The notes under the pieces were generated by a model that saw nothing but the letters and a program-made list of their open reading frames with translations, made no database searches and had not been told where the DNA came from. This document shows positions 26,506 to 37,786 of a stretch of DNA of 64,000 bases, in pieces. How positions within the stretch are numbered: the stretch's first letter is position 1; each line of letters starts with the position of its first letter. The stretch is from Coniferiporia sulphurascens (Eukaryota; Basidiomycota; Agaricomycetes; Hymenochaetales; Hymenochaetaceae). A program made the position numbers and the translations under genes. The DNA lies in NCBI GenBank assembly GCA_002794785.1, contig NBBA01000003.1, positions 1,984,001-2,048,000 on the forward strand, given 5' to 3'.

Positions 26506-26761
26506 TCTTAAAATCTATGCACGTTGTGGTAGACAATGAGGTGCAGTGGTGAAGTTGAGGCAAAGGTGGGTTATCAGCATAAACCAATGTATTTCATGGT
26601 AGAGACCAGCTCTCCTTATATACATCTACCGTGAGCTACATATACTATAACTATCATAGCTCCTATCATATGGCATTATCATTGCATTATTGTTCACTTA
26701 GTAAGATGGTTGTTCATATGACCATCTTGTATTTATATTGTTTCGCTATATTTATTTAATA
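26506..26761 (-). repeat. copia 5' LTR
   Basis: 256 bp partner of 21341-21595. It should carry promoter and R region for gag-pol transcription (minus strand). Confidence 0.93.
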
Positions 26762-26766
26762 CCCAC

Positions 26767-27180
26767 TCTGCCAATTCCCCCTCTGCTCCAGTCCAGCCCC
26801 TGATTGACCATGGCTGTGTCACAGTTCTGATTAGGCCAGACCTCATTGAGCAGCTTGGACTCCAACAGAGAAAGCTTCCACAACTGGAGTCTGCCTCCTT
26901 GGTGATCAAAGTGGAAGGGGTGGAAATTGTGTTTATGGAGTGGGTGAAGCTAAAGGTGTGGTCATTGGACTGGAAATGGGTGTCTAAGACTGTATGTGCA
27001 AAGGTGGCACCTAGATTGTGTACTCAGTTAATCCTTGGAATCCCATTCCTTTCCCACAACAATCTTGTCCTGGACATGGCCAATTATACCCTGATAGATA
27101 AGACCTGTGGGTATGACCTATTGAAGTCCTTTCCTCACCCCACTGGAGCAGCCAAAATTCCAATGGAGCAGGTCCTTTGA
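26767..27180 (+). pseudogene. Ty3/gypsy retropepsin-region fragment
   Basis: An open frame starts inside the copia target duplication and ends in TGA at 27178. Motifs PLIDHGCVTVLI, EQLGL and LILGIPFLSHNNLVLD match the protease segment of basidiomycete gypsy elements, with DHGC where the catalytic DSG/DTG is expected. No gag or RT is attached. The copia element appears to have inserted at or beside this remnant. Confidence 0.7.
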
Positions 27181-27233
27181 CATGAGGGAGGAAGTACTCT
27201 GAAGTTGCCGGAATTTGCTCCCTTGCATCTGTA

Positions 27234-27496
27234 ATGCAGAGCCAGTGCCTTAGGAACAGGAGGTGGTTTTCATCTGCCCATTCAGTATGGTGGACAGGGA
27301 GGGGGTTGCTCTTGGGCTGTACATGGCATATCCAGGGCTGGAAAATTTTGCAACTGCCAAGGACATGGGAGGTTGACTGTACTGGCCAGGGTGGGTGGTT
27401 GTGCCACCTGCAGTGGGAGATCAGGCCATGCCTGCACCAGTAGGCTGAGTTGAAGCTCAGCCAGTATCCCCTGTAGGGACCAGCACAGCTGAGGAC
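27234..27496 (-). pseudogene. LINE 3'-end fragment (ORF2 C-terminus)
   Basis: Minus-strand translation gives GPYRGYWLSFNSAYWCRHGL, SHCRWHNHPPWPVQ and VHHTEWADEN. These match the C-terminal domain seen in the longer LINE copies at 47.8-48.4 kb and 61.9-62.4 kb. It is a 5'-truncated remnant, cut on its 5' side by the long LTR at 27502. Confidence 0.75.
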
Positions 27497-27501
27497 CTGC
27501 A

Positions 27502-28856
27502 TGTTAGTAAATTGATGAAAATCATGATCACTGGATTGATGGATTAGCAAGATCGACATGGAGAGACCCATAAACATAATAGATACCCAGGGAATGTGTC
27601 AGTGATGTAGAGATGCAAATCTAATTAGCTGGAAGGTATTCAACATAGCATGTGCAACAATAGGCACAAATGCAGGATATGATAACTGTCAAATCATATT
27701 CGATCACACTACAAGGGAAGTACCAGTAATGGACAAACAAGAAATTGTAATTGAACACAAAGCCATGATGTTCTCTTACCAATTATACAAGTGGGTAATC
27801 AATGCTTACATCAGAACCAGGATATGTAATCAACCACATAATAACTTATTTTATCAATGAATGGTGATAGCACAAACCAATTATGCCAAGAATGCCAACC
27901 AAATAGTTCACAATATAAATAAGCAATTACAAGAACAAATGTTCACATACATAGACACCTTTGTAGCCAAAGGACACACAACAGTAGATTGAAGAGAAGA
28001 AGGAACACCTCAAATGATGAACATGGACAGAGAGATCCTAATGTGCTGGATGAATGAGGAACCATCATATTGAGTCATGGCAAGTTACAATAGAATTGTA
28101 AACCTTATGAATGTAGGGCCTGAAGAGCTCTTTATGCTAATAGATGATAGGACACTGGAGCAAACCCCTTTCACTGATATCATTAATCTATAGGCAGAAT
28201 GACTCAATCTTAGTCCATGGTAATAAGTAACAAGCCACAACAAGATAAGATTCAGAAGGCTAGCATAAGCACTGAGCCACACAAGTATATCTAAGTGTTT
28301 GGCTAAGAATAGCCAATGAGAGCATGGCGATCAATTGAAGACATAATTGATGAGAGCCAAGTATAGTGCATTGCACAGCAGAACCAATTAGGAAATCAGG
28401 AGAAGCATCATAGGTATAAGTAGTACCTGAGACTGGTTACCTTAGGTATTATACTGTATGACTCAATGGAAACTTGGTGAAGGTTCTAGCATAAGATAAA
28501 GATAGCATGGTAGGCTGTAGAACATACTGGAATAGACTGTTGACTCATAGGACACTTAGTAATAGTTAAACACATGTACAAGCACATACTGGAATGTTCC
28601 TATGACTTATAAATCAAGAGTAGTATGTAGTGGTACATACTAGAATGTAGTAAATAGACTACAACATGTAGGGTATAAAAGCCCAATGTAAAATTGCAGT
28701 AAAAAGCAGTTTAATTCACTCTTGTCTCTTACCACCATCATCAGCTCTAACACTCTAGTGAGTGAAGGGTACCAAGCCTGCCCTAAACTAACTAGTATCA
28801 TTGTGTGAATCTGTTATCACTTGTTTCTAACCCTTAATCAGGGAGCAAATCTAACA
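27502..28856 (+). mobile_element. Long solo LTR with internal ORF, copy A
   Basis: A 1,355-bp unit starting TGTTAGTAAATTG and ending GGAGCAAATCTAACA, flanked by the 5-bp duplication CTGCA (27497-27501, 28857-28861). Promoter-sense is +: a good TATA box (GGGTATAAAAGCCC) lies at 28671-28684, about 180 bp before the end, so most of the unit is U3. The first 0.6 kb is a decayed ORF shared with copies B (inverted) and C. No internal retroelement genes are attached, so this looks like a solo LTR of a gypsy-type element. Confidence 0.75.
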
Positions 28857-28885
28857 CTGCACCACTGCAGTGAGCTCCAAGTAAG

Positions 28886-29385
28886 TGTTACATTTTTCCT
28901 TTATTTTCCCTTATTATGCTGACTCACTTCCTCTTTGTCATCATCAGTCAGTGTAACTCCCTCATTTCTCTTTATTACTCATCTTCATTCCATGACATTC
29001 CATAAGGTTCCATGATGATGCCATATTGCACCATCATGGTGCACTTTGCTTACTCATGTACATTCTATGGACTTCCATGACCTTCTATAGGTAGACACCC
29101 CCATAGTTAACTACAAACAGTGGCAAACACATAGAGTAGTATATAAGCATGTAACTTAGGTTGCACAAGCCTTAAGCTTGTGCTCTTTGTTCATACAAGC
29201 CCATTATATGCACCTCACCAGCCACTGTGTGCCCCATCTAGTCAACAGCCACTTCATCCTAACTGGACTCTATTAGGAAGACACTGTGTACCTGTGATGA
29301 TCAGGAAGCCCCGTAGCTGACCACTCAGTTAACCAACATTCAGGAAGCCCCATTGTCGATCACCTGCATCCAGCTGAGCTTAACA
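28886..29385 (+). mobile_element. Solo LTR, family S1, copy a
   Basis: 500 bp, TGTTACATTTTTCC...GAGCTTAACA, flanked by GTAAG (28881-28885) and GCAAG (29386-29390), a 5-bp duplication with one change. It carries a TATA-like GTATATAAGCATG and the stem-loop GCACAAGC..GCTTGTGC common to this family, plus short direct repeats of the type AGGAAGCCCC near the 3' end. Confidence 0.8.
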
Positions 29386-29439
29386 GCAAGGGTGGTCAAT
29401 GGACACAGTGAGGATCTTCTGTGGGCATCAAGTGGGGGG

Positions 29440-29865
29440 TGTTAGATGCAGTCGATCTTCTTTCCTTTTTCATCTATCTCCGATCCTTTTTCCTTTTCTG
29501 TTCTTTCCTTTCATGATTCCTCTTTCAGCATTGATCCCCTTTAGTTGAATGACTCATTATGACTCATGACCTCTCCCTTTTGGTAATACCTTCATGTGAC
29601 ACCCCAGCCCTATAAGTAGTTGAGCTGAACATTATTGTTTCCTGTTCTTCTCTTCTACTTACTGTCATGTTGACTTAGGTATTTACCTGTATGGTCTTTT
29701 CATTTGAGCAATCTACTTACCATCATGTCGACTTAGCGTTATGCATGATCTGGACATAGTCCCTCTGAGTCCCCCCTCAGATTACTAGGTGTTCCCTTTG
29801 CACTAGTCAGCATTTTGTCAATCTCTTCGGGGCCCTGTCGAGTTATTCCCAGCCGCCGCCTAACA
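29440..29865 (+). repeat. LTR (probable 3' LTR of a gypsy element)
   Basis: 426 bp from TGTTAGATGCAG to CCGCCTAACA. It is preceded by a G-rich polypurine tract (AGTGGGGGG) and contains CCCTATAAGTAG as likely TATA. The 5-bp flanks do not match (GGGGG / ACTAC), so it is not a clean solo LTR. Confidence 0.6.
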
Positions 29866-29899
29866 ACTACCGGCAGAAGGGGAGGAGACAGTGTGGGCC

Positions 29900-30460
29900 A
29901 TGGAACTGATCCAGCAGCTCAATCGGGACCTATTGGATGCACAAGATTCACTCCTGGTGGCTAAAACCCGACAGGCACATTACACCAATCAGCACAGGGC
30001 AGTGGATGACATCTTTCAGATCAGTGATCAAGTCATGGTCTCAACATGAAACCAGCAGCAGGAGTACAAGTCCAAGGGACAACATTGGGTAGCAAAGTTT
30101 ATGCCCCACTACAATGGGCCCTATACCATCTTGGCAGCATTCCCAGAGAAGTCGGAGTACACCCTGGAGCTGCCCGACTCTGACCAAACCTTCCCAGGGT
30201 TCCATGCCAGTCAACTCCAACATTTCATTCCAAATGATGATGCTCTTTTCCCTGGGCAGGCACTTGCATGACCTAGCCCAGTAGATGAAGATTGGAATGA
30301 GTTTGAGGTTGACTCTATTGTAGATGAGCGCAGGCAGGGACATGGAACCCAGTTCCTAGTCCAATGGAAGGGCTGGGGGAACCAGGGACAAGAGTGGAAG
30401 TCCTGCATGGAGCTGCAGGAATCCACTCTGCTCATTTTGGAGGCTTGGGAGTGGCACTGA
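29900..30460 (+). pseudogene. Gypsy chromovirus fragment: integrase C-terminus and chromodomain
   Basis: One frame of 187 codons. Integrase tail motifs include YTNQHRA, GPYTILAAFP and ASQLQHFIP. A chromodomain follows (FEVDSIVDERRQGHGTQF, LVQWKGWGNQ.QEW), which targets chromovirus insertion to modified chromatin. Two in-frame TGA codons occur (after MVST and after ALA), both where relatives have Arg. The normal stop is at 30458. The 5' part of pol is absent. Confidence 0.8.
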
Positions 30461-30597
30461 GAGCAGGCTGCTTAATTTCATTTCTTGCAATTTTCCACTT
30501 TTCTCCTTGCCTTCCCTTCACATATTTCTCTTTTTGTTTTATCCATTCCACCACTTCTCTCTGCAGAGGGGGGACTATTTTTCAGAGGGGGGAGGGG

Positions 30598-30776
30598 TGT
30601 AAGCCTAGGGGCTCACCACAATCACCCAATGCAAATCCAACATGGCTGCTCCGCCCTGCTTGGCAGAGCCGATGCACAGGAACACTGCTTGACACTGCCA
30701 CGTCCAGACAAGCGGCATCTATCAGCCGGTGTGTGGGAAGCCACTCCAACCCGACAGGCAGTACCGACATGCATGT
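30598..30776 (+). repeat. Left part of a gypsy 3' LTR, interrupted by copy B
   Basis: TGTAAGCCTAGGGGC follows two purine tracts (30566-30573, 30584-30597) just downstream of the chromodomain, the expected place for a 3' LTR. It is cut at 30776 by the insertion of copy B and presumably resumes at 32132. The far end was not located. Confidence 0.45.
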
Positions 30777-32126
30777 TGTTAGATTTGCTCCCTGATTAAG
30801 GGTTAGAAACAAGTGATAACAGATTCACACAATGATACTAGTTAGTTTAGGGCAGGCTTGGTACCCTTCACTCGCTAGAGTGTTAGAGCTGATGATGGTG
30901 GTAAGAGACAAGAGATGAATTAAACTGCTTTTTACTGCAATTTTATGTTGGGCTTTTATACCCTACATGTTGTATGCTATTTACTATGTTCTGGTAGATA
31001 CTACAACATACTACTCTCGCTTTATAAGTCATAGGAATATTCTGGTACAGTCCTGTACATGCTATTTACTATTCTTAGCTTCCTATGAGTCAGTCATATA
31101 TTCTGGTAAGTTCTACAGCCTACCATGCTATCTTTATCTTATGCCAGAACCTTCCCTGAGTTTCCATTGAGTCATACAGTACAATACCTAAGTTAACCAT
31201 TCTCGGATACTACTATACTTATGATGCTTCTCCTTATTTCCTAATCAGTTCTGCTGTGCAATGTGCTATACTTGGCTCCCATCAATTGTGTCTTCTAATT
31301 GATCGCCATGCTCCCATCGGCTATTCTTAGCCGAATGCTTAGATATACTTGTGTGGCTCAGCGATTATGCTAGCCTTCTTAATCTTATCTTGTTGTGGCT
31401 TGTTATCTATTACTGTAGACTAGGATTGAGTCATACCTTCCATAATATCACTGAAGGGTGTTTGTTCTGGTGTCCTATCGTCTATTGGCATAAAGAGCGC
31501 TTTGGGTCCTATAGCGTTTATATTTGTTATCCTACTATACCCTGGTGTGACTCTATATGAAGGTTCATCATTGAACCACCATATTATAATCTCCTTATCT
31601 ATTGGTACTAACTCCTGTCTTAGATTTGGTTCCTTTCGATCTACTGTTGTGTGTCCTTTGGCTATGAAGTTGGCTTTGTATGCGAATAGTTGTTCTCATA
31701 GTTGTTTATTGATAGTATGAACTATTTGGTGTGCTGCTTCTGCATAATCAGTTGATGTAATAACTGCCCTTTGATAACATAATTCATTATGTGGCTGATT
31801 ATAAATCTTGGTTCTTGTGTAAGTGCTGATTACATATCTATTCAATTGATACAAGAACATAGTTGCTCTATGTTCAATTATTACTTCTAGCCTTTCTGCC
31901 ACTTGTTGTTCCCTTGTAGTATGATCAAATGTAATTTGACAGTTGTCATATCCTGCATTCTGTCCTACTGTTGCACATGCAATGTTAAATGCTTTCCATG
32001 CTACTTGATCTGCATCTTTACAGCGTTGACATAGATTCCTGGTATCAATTAAATTTACAGGTCTTGCCATGTCAATCTTGCTAATCCATTGATCCAGCAA
32101 TCACAATTTTCATCAATTTACTAACA
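30777..32126 (-). mobile_element. Long solo LTR with internal ORF, copy B
   Basis: 1,350 bp, inverted relative to copy A: TGTTAGATTTGCTCCC...TTTACTAACA on +, flanked by CATGT (30772-30776 and 32127-32131). The TATA box is on the minus strand (30953-30961). It carries the best-preserved version of the internal ORF. Confidence 0.78.
31420..32100 (-). pseudogene. Unknown ORF inside the U3 of the long LTR (copy B)
   Basis: 227 codons on the promoter-sense strand of the LTR, open except for one TGA at 31696, ending TAG at 31420. Short landmarks: LDQWISKIDMARPVNLIDTR, YDNCQITFDHTTREQQ, YQLNRYVISTYTRTK, AEAAHQIVHTINKQL, IIIWWFNDEPSYRVTPGYSR. The same protein is recognisable in copy A (27,540-28,190) and copy C (40,256-40,640 plus 42,490-42,720). 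At the TGA site copy C also has TGA and copy A has CAA, as expected if the ancestor was CGA (Arg). I do not recognise the family. It might be a gag-like or accessory retroelement protein. The start is uncertain: copy C has an ATG (MKIMITRS) just inside the LTR, whereas A and B carry one extra base there. Confidence 0.5.
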
Positions 32127-32267
32127 CATGTTGTACTTGGCACATGACCAGTCAGACTCATCAGCTTGGTGCAGGAAGGATTGGAATTGGTGTGGACTGT
32201 ACAGAACCATCATTACATAATGTTCCTGCTATTCCTGTCTGCTTTCCATACCTTTGTTGCCTCAGTC

Positions 32268-32400
32268 TATCTGACAGCAACAAAGGTGAGTAGTATTAGC
32301 ATGGAATGTATGTAGTCTATCTGACTGCAACAAAGACACCTTTGTCCTTTCTGTCTTAGGCTGAACTTCAGTGTCACCAACTTCTGGTTGGCTTCCAGCT
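32268..32400 (+). repeat. Short dispersed repeat, partner of 57,640-57,775
   Basis: It contains two direct repeats GTCTATCTGACDGCAACAAAG about 50 bp apart and ends in TGGTTGGCTTCC. The same block occurs reverse-complemented at 57,640-57,775. No coding potential is seen. It is possibly a MITE or an LTR fragment. Confidence 0.55.
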
Positions 32401-32410
32401 GCCCTCCATC

Positions 32411-32890
32411 ATGTCCACTTTTGATGATGGTGGCGGCCCCCGCATTGCTGTGTCTGACTTCAATGCCTGCATGATCAAAGAGAAGACACATGGGGAGTGC
32501 CTTCGAAGCTATGTGTGGATGCCACATGAAGTTGGCCGCCAAAATGGAGAACAGCATGAGTTTTGGACTCGAGATCTTGTCCAAAGTCTACACCAAAGCA
32601 GGTTGGAAGGCATGAGTCGGTCAGCCTGCTTTTACACCTTGTGTGCGGTATTGCTTTCTGCATTTGGCATGACAGAAATGACTTACACAGAATCTTCCTT
32701 ACAGGAAGATACTCTTTGTGCAATTGCATTGTGGCACATTATCGAACAAGTGCTGCACCCCCTCTCGCTTGCCACACATGTTTCGTTATACTTTCAAAGC
32801 GAAGTCCCTGGTGTGTCGCCTGGGCGCCTCTCGCAGAATTGGGATAGCTTGTATACTCTTGATGGAGTAGTGGCAGGGCGTGACTTTTGA
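32411..32890 (+). other. Open frame of 159 codons, unrecognised
   Basis: ATG at 32411, begins MSTFDDGGGPRIAVSDFNAC and ends VVAGRDF. Cys- and Met-containing, no motif I recognise and no intron support. It lies between a repeat and the NLR promoter and may be non-coding. The rest of 32,127-33,494 shows no gene. Confidence 0.2.
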
Positions 32891-33494
32891 GCTGCCTTGG
32901 TGCTTAGCAAACTGGCAGCGCAGTCGCAACAATGAGACTTCATCGTTGTAAAAGAGCAGGGCAGTGGAGAGAAGAACATACAAATATTGAGTAAGAGACT
33001 GATGCTGACTTGGGATGTCGTTGATTGGTGTAAGCCGGGGGACCGATAATTGTAGATAATGATGTTCAATGTTCCCATTTTTTGGACTTTGTGTTGTCAA
33101 CTTGTTGCTGAATTACTTTGCTGACCTTTGCTAAGAGTAAACAAAATTTTCTGTGAATGGCTTTGAATCGGCCTGCACTTCCCAAGCAAGAACTGAGGGA
33201 TCGATCTTTTAAGTTCTGGATTAGACGGAATGTTTCTTGTTTCTATGCATACAATATATTTCGCCCACCTGCATAGAGACAACTTCCAGTGCCGCTGTGC
33301 GTGCTTACAAACGGGTTACGCAAGCACGGAATCAAAGTCCTGCAGTCACCCAATTGGGCAGGAGGGTCACGGTGCAGCCACACCGTGACACCATACGCAG
33401 CATGATCGATAGGGACACGCTCGCAACTCGCTCTTGACCGCCATCGTTGTCTCGAACAACTCGCAGCAACTCAATTGAACTGAACTTTACAAGC

Positions 33495-36400
33495 ATGTCT
33501 CAACCCGGAAATCATTCTGGTGCCGATCAGGAGTGAGTTAACACACTATAATATATTTTTATGATTTCTTAATGGTTTTTGCGATTATGCGATATAGGAG
33601 TTTGTATCTCAAAGGTGATCTGAGATTCCGTCGAGTCTGAATATGCGTAATGAAGTATATCGCTGCATTCTTAGCCATCGAAATCGATTTCAGAGACAAC
33701 AAACCACGCCATCCGATTTTCGTCAAACTCAAGTCAGGCGAGGACAAGCGCAAGTCTCCCCACTTTAAAAAAAATGAGATTGTCAACTGGGAGCTAGGGA
33801 ATTATCTGTGAGTGCAATCGCTGTTGAATGGAGTGGGCTCGCATGCTAATCGATCAGCAGGTGTCTTCTGCTTCCTGTGGACCTTTCAATCTCAGTCGAA
33901 GAGGTTCACAAAATCAAACGAAACAAAGGCATGGTGATGTTCGAATTGAACCTTACGTCTGCTGACGTTGTCAGGAAGGAAAAGTTTTCCGTGGATGGTG
34001 CGTGATCCCTTCCGATCTGACCGACACGCAAAGACTCATATTCGAATCTATCCTAGATACGAGAGGACAAACTCGTGTGAAACTGACTTTTGCATCTGCG
34101 GTGAGTAAGGACAAGGCTCGAGCTACTCTGCGCACTGATTACAGGGAAAGACCAACGAATTTGTGGAACGCCTTGTCCAGGAAGGTCAGGCTGCAGTCGG
34201 AAACAAGAAGGTTTTCCTGGATTCCCTTGGCAAAGCTGGAAAGGCCATAGTCATCCTCATGAAGTTCACCGATCTCGCGTCCGATGTAAGTTTATGTCCT
34301 ATAATTCAGCCCCTTGTTATTTCTAAGACCAAATCTATGCAGGTCCATCCGGCTGCCAAAGCTGCTTTCTTAGTCATCGGGGTCCTGTATGAGGTAACGT
34401 AGGCTGCGAAGTCAGTAGATTGCGCCTCCTGACATCCACTATAGCAATTTCAAGCGCAGCAGGAATGTCATGATGAAGCCTCTGCGCTTATGGAGGACGT
34501 AGCTTCGCTCCTTCCGACTGTCGGGGATGATATGCAGGCTCTTGCAAAGAACGCTAAGACGAGGCAGACTATCAGCGAAATACTGAATCTTTTCTGTAAG
34601 ATATCTCAGCTCATCATCAAATACTCACGAGAGGGAAAACTGGGTAAGTGGTAGTGCCATCTGCTGTGAGATATTGTATGCTGAATGGAGCTTTTAGGAG
34701 GCCTATTTTCTTCCCGGAGAGAGGAGTTGGATTTCTCGAAGGACGAGCTCTGGAGGTTGAGGAGGACTTATGATTGGTGTGTAAAGACGGAGATTTGGAT
34801 ATCCGTCATTGAAACAGGTGATTCCGAGACCAGGCTGTTGTTTGTGTTATTGACATCTTTCCAGGAACACGCACGGAGGATATCCAGCTTCAACAACTTG
34901 GTGCAGCGAAGCGAGCCTACTACGATATAGGAGGGAGGTGTTTGGAAGGGACAAGGGCATCTGTGCTTGAGCAGATTAGAGAATGGGGTGCTTCTGAGAC
35001 TGGGCTGGGACTTTTTTGGCTGCATGGCATGGCAGGGTCTGGGAAGAGTGCAATCACGAATTCAGTTGCCCATATGTTTGAGGAGCGACAGTGTCTTCTG
35101 GGATGTTTCTTCTGTAAGAAAGATGACACGGAGTGTCGTGTCCCAATGAATGTTATACCGACCCTGGCAACACATTTTTCGAAATGGCACCAGACATATC
35201 GTTCAATGGTCATGTCTGTAATACAAGGCAGGGATGGGCCAAAGCTCATGCAGGGTCTACAGTGGCAATTTGAACTACTTATGAGAGGTCCTTTGACTTC
35301 CCTATCTATTGAACATAAGGATCTACCGCCAAGGCCCCTTGTCATTGTCGTGGATGCGCTTGATGAGTGTGGTGATTCTGCGGACTCTAGATCGGAGTTA
35401 GCAGGGTTTCTTGCTAAAATGGCCAGTGTGGTTCCATGGCTTAAAGTGATTATTACCAGCAGACCACTTTTGGAGTTCCAGAAGGTGTTCAAACAGCCTG
35501 ATTTAGGTTATAGGGCCCTAAACATCAACACTGAAGTTGTTCCAGAGCATGTACAGAGTGACATTCTGCAGTACACAAAGCATTGTGCAAAGGACATGGG
35601 TCTTACAGACAGTCGGATTGAGGTTCTGGCTTCAAGAGCATTGGGCCTTTTCATCTGGACTAGCACAGTCTTCAGATTCATCAGTGTACAGCATCACAAG
35701 CAGAGGGCTGTTCACAGAATTCTATCACAAAATCCAATGAACAATCCTGAGGCTGAGCTTGATCAAATCTATACTGCTGTTCTCAGAAGTGCATCTGTTG
35801 GCTCTGATAATGCTCAGATTGTCAGATCTGTGGTTGGACTTGTTACTTGTGCATCCAAGAACAGGCCTCTCCCTGAAGGTGCTCTCATAGAGTTCCTTTC
35901 AGCCTTAGAAAATAATATAGACCTGATGGTTTTGAGGGAAACCATCAGCAGCTTGCAAGCAGTTTTATACAGAGATGAGCCAACTGATGGCAGCATCCGA
36001 GTCTGCCACCCCTCCTTCCTTGATTACATCAACAGTCAGAAGCGGTCCCAAAGCTATTGGACTGAGCCAAACTATATGGACTCTATCATGGCTACTAGAT
36101 GCTTGCAAATAATGCACTCTCAACTCAAATTCAATATATGTAGTTTGGAGACATCTTATCTCCCAAACAGTGCTATTGTAGATATTCAGAAAAAAATTGG
36201 CAGCCACATTCCACAACACCTTCAATACAGCTGCTTATACTGGCTGAATCATCTTGCTGACTGTACAAATATTGATACAAATACAATGCATGAGCAGCTA
36301 TGCAAAGTCTTTTGTGGATCTAAAGCTCTGTACTGGCTAGAATGTCTCAGCCTTATGGAGGAGCTGAAGTCAGGCATAAATATTCTTGAATTATTCTCCA

Positions 36401-37786
36401 GAACCTACAAGGTATATTCATATACTACAACATTGCATGCCATTCATAATACTCACACCATTGCACCTAGCCAACTGGGATGTTAGCTGTTGCTGAAAGA
36501 GATCTGCACAGAATTCTGACTACTTATTATACTCCAATCTCTGTCAGCACCCCACACCTTTATATATCAGCATTATCTTGGACTCCCTCAGAAAGCCATA
36601 TAGCTAAATCACTATACCCATACTTCCAGAACCAGCCAATTATTGGTGCTGGAAAGGAAAAGAATTGGAATCCTAATCCATGGACAGCCAATGTAGGTAG
36701 CAATGTGAATTGTATTGCCTATTCTCCAGATGGAAGGTGTATTGTGTCTGGCTCAGAAGATGGAACTTTGAGAATCTGGGATGCTCAGACTGGGAGTGCC
36801 ATGGGAAGGCCCCTCATAGGTCATTTGGGGAGTGTCTGGTCTGTTACATACTCTCCTGATGGAAAAAACATTGTATCTGGCTTAGAGGATGGGACCTTGA
36901 GGATCTGGGATTCCCAGACTGGAAGTGCTGTGGGAGAGCCACTCACAGGCCACTCAAGCCGGGTCAGGTCTGTTGCCTACTCCCCTGATGGAAGACACAT
37001 TATGTCTGGCTCACTTGATGAGACCCTAAGGATCTGGGATGCCCAGACTGGGAGTGCTGTGGGAAAGCCTCTCATAGGTCATTCAGGGAGTGTCTACTCT
37101 GTTGCCTACTCCCCTGATGGAAGGCACATTGTGTCAGGCTCAAGTGACAAGACACTGAGAATCCTATGGGAGAGCCTCTCACAGGTCATTCACTTTGGGT
37201 CAGGTCTGTTGCCTACTCCCCTAATGGTAGATGGATTGTATCTGGCTCTAGAGATGGCACAGTGAGGATCTGGGATGCCCAGACCAGGAGGGCTGTGGGA
37301 GAGCCCCTCACAGGTCATGAAGACTGGGTCTTATCTGTTGCCTACTCACCTGATGGAAGATACATTGTGTCTGGCTCCTGGGACAAGACCCTGAGGATCT
37401 GGGATTCCCAGACTGGGAACCCTGTGGGAGAGCCACTCACAGGACACTCAAATGGGGTCAGGTCTGTTGCATACTCCCCTGATGGAAGACACATTGCATC
37501 TGGCTCAGATGACAACACCTTAAGGATCTGGGATGCAGGTGCTGTAAACACTGGCTGTCAAGTAGGGGGGTCATATTCTCAGAACAGGATTGATGATGAT
37601 GGATGGGTGCAAGACCTATCTGGCAACCTCTTATTATGGGTCCCATACATGTACCATATTGGTATATGCGACATGTCTGTGATATGCATACCAAGCTTTG
37701 TTGATGGTCAATCTGTAAAGGTGAATTGGAAGAGGTTAATGGATTATAGTGGCTCATCCTGGGTCAATGCTTTGAAGCAATCCTAG
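33495..37786 (+). CDS. NACHT-WD40 NLR (STAND) protein with C2-like N-terminus; frameshifted in the WD40 array
   Basis: Eleven exons: 33495-33532, 33598-33614, 33675-33807, 33861-33997, 34057-34100, 34145-34285, 34343-34393, 34445-34643, 34698-34817, 34865-36411, 36471-37786. The N-terminus is a C2-like beta region (IEIDFRDNKPRHPIFVKLKS, SISVEEVHKI, RVKLTFASA), then a helical region (AKAAFLVIGVLYEQFQAQQ). The NACHT domain shows Walker A GMAGSGKSAITN, Walker B LVIVVDALDECG and sensor VIITSRPLLEF, followed by winged-helix/helical parts. Seven WD40 units of 43 aa follow, nearly identical in DNA. In the fourth unit a 22-nt deletion shifts the frame; without it the gene would encode about 1,254 aa. 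Otherwise translation ends at 37265. Fungal NLRs of this architecture act in non-self recognition and cell death; the N-terminal effector type here is inferred. Confidence 0.85.
36702..37549 (+). repeat. WD40 coding tandem repeat, 129-bp units
   Basis: Unit starts are 36702, 36831, 36960, 37089, 37196, 37325 and 37454. Spacing is exactly 129 except between units 4 and 5, which is 107, the 22-nt deletion. Units share AYSPDGRxIVSGSxDxTLRIWDxQTG; differences cluster at a few codons before SVAYSPDG, after R/K of DGR and within GSxDxT. The array holds only one CG dinucleotide in my count. Confidence 0.9.

Larger units (their letters stand above)
21341..26761 (-). mobile_element. Complete Ty1/copia LTR retrotransposon
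   Basis: A 5.4 kb element on the minus strand. It has two LTRs of 255/256 bp, an 11-nt primer-binding site next to the 5' LTR, a polypurine tract next to the 3' LTR, and one gag-pol frame in the order gag, zinc knuckle, protease, integrase, reverse transcriptase, RNase H. That order (IN before RT) defines copia. Flanks give CCCAC at 21335-21339 and 26762-26766, a 5-bp duplication if one extra A is counted at the left end. The two LTRs differ at many sites, mostly former CpGs. A solo LTR of the same family sits at 58489-58744. Confidence 0.93.

Noticed and set aside
30777..32126. Copies A, B and C as DNA transposons with TGTTAG..CTAACA TIRs
   Set aside because: Inverted ends are only 5-6 bp, duplications are 5 bp, ends are TG..CA, and a TATA lies about 180 bp before one end. 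An LTR fits better, though no internal region was found.
37089..37200. An intron explaining the WD40 frame change
   Set aside because: The spacing loss is exactly 22 bp relative to six other 129-bp intervals, and no donor/acceptor pair restores a WD unit.
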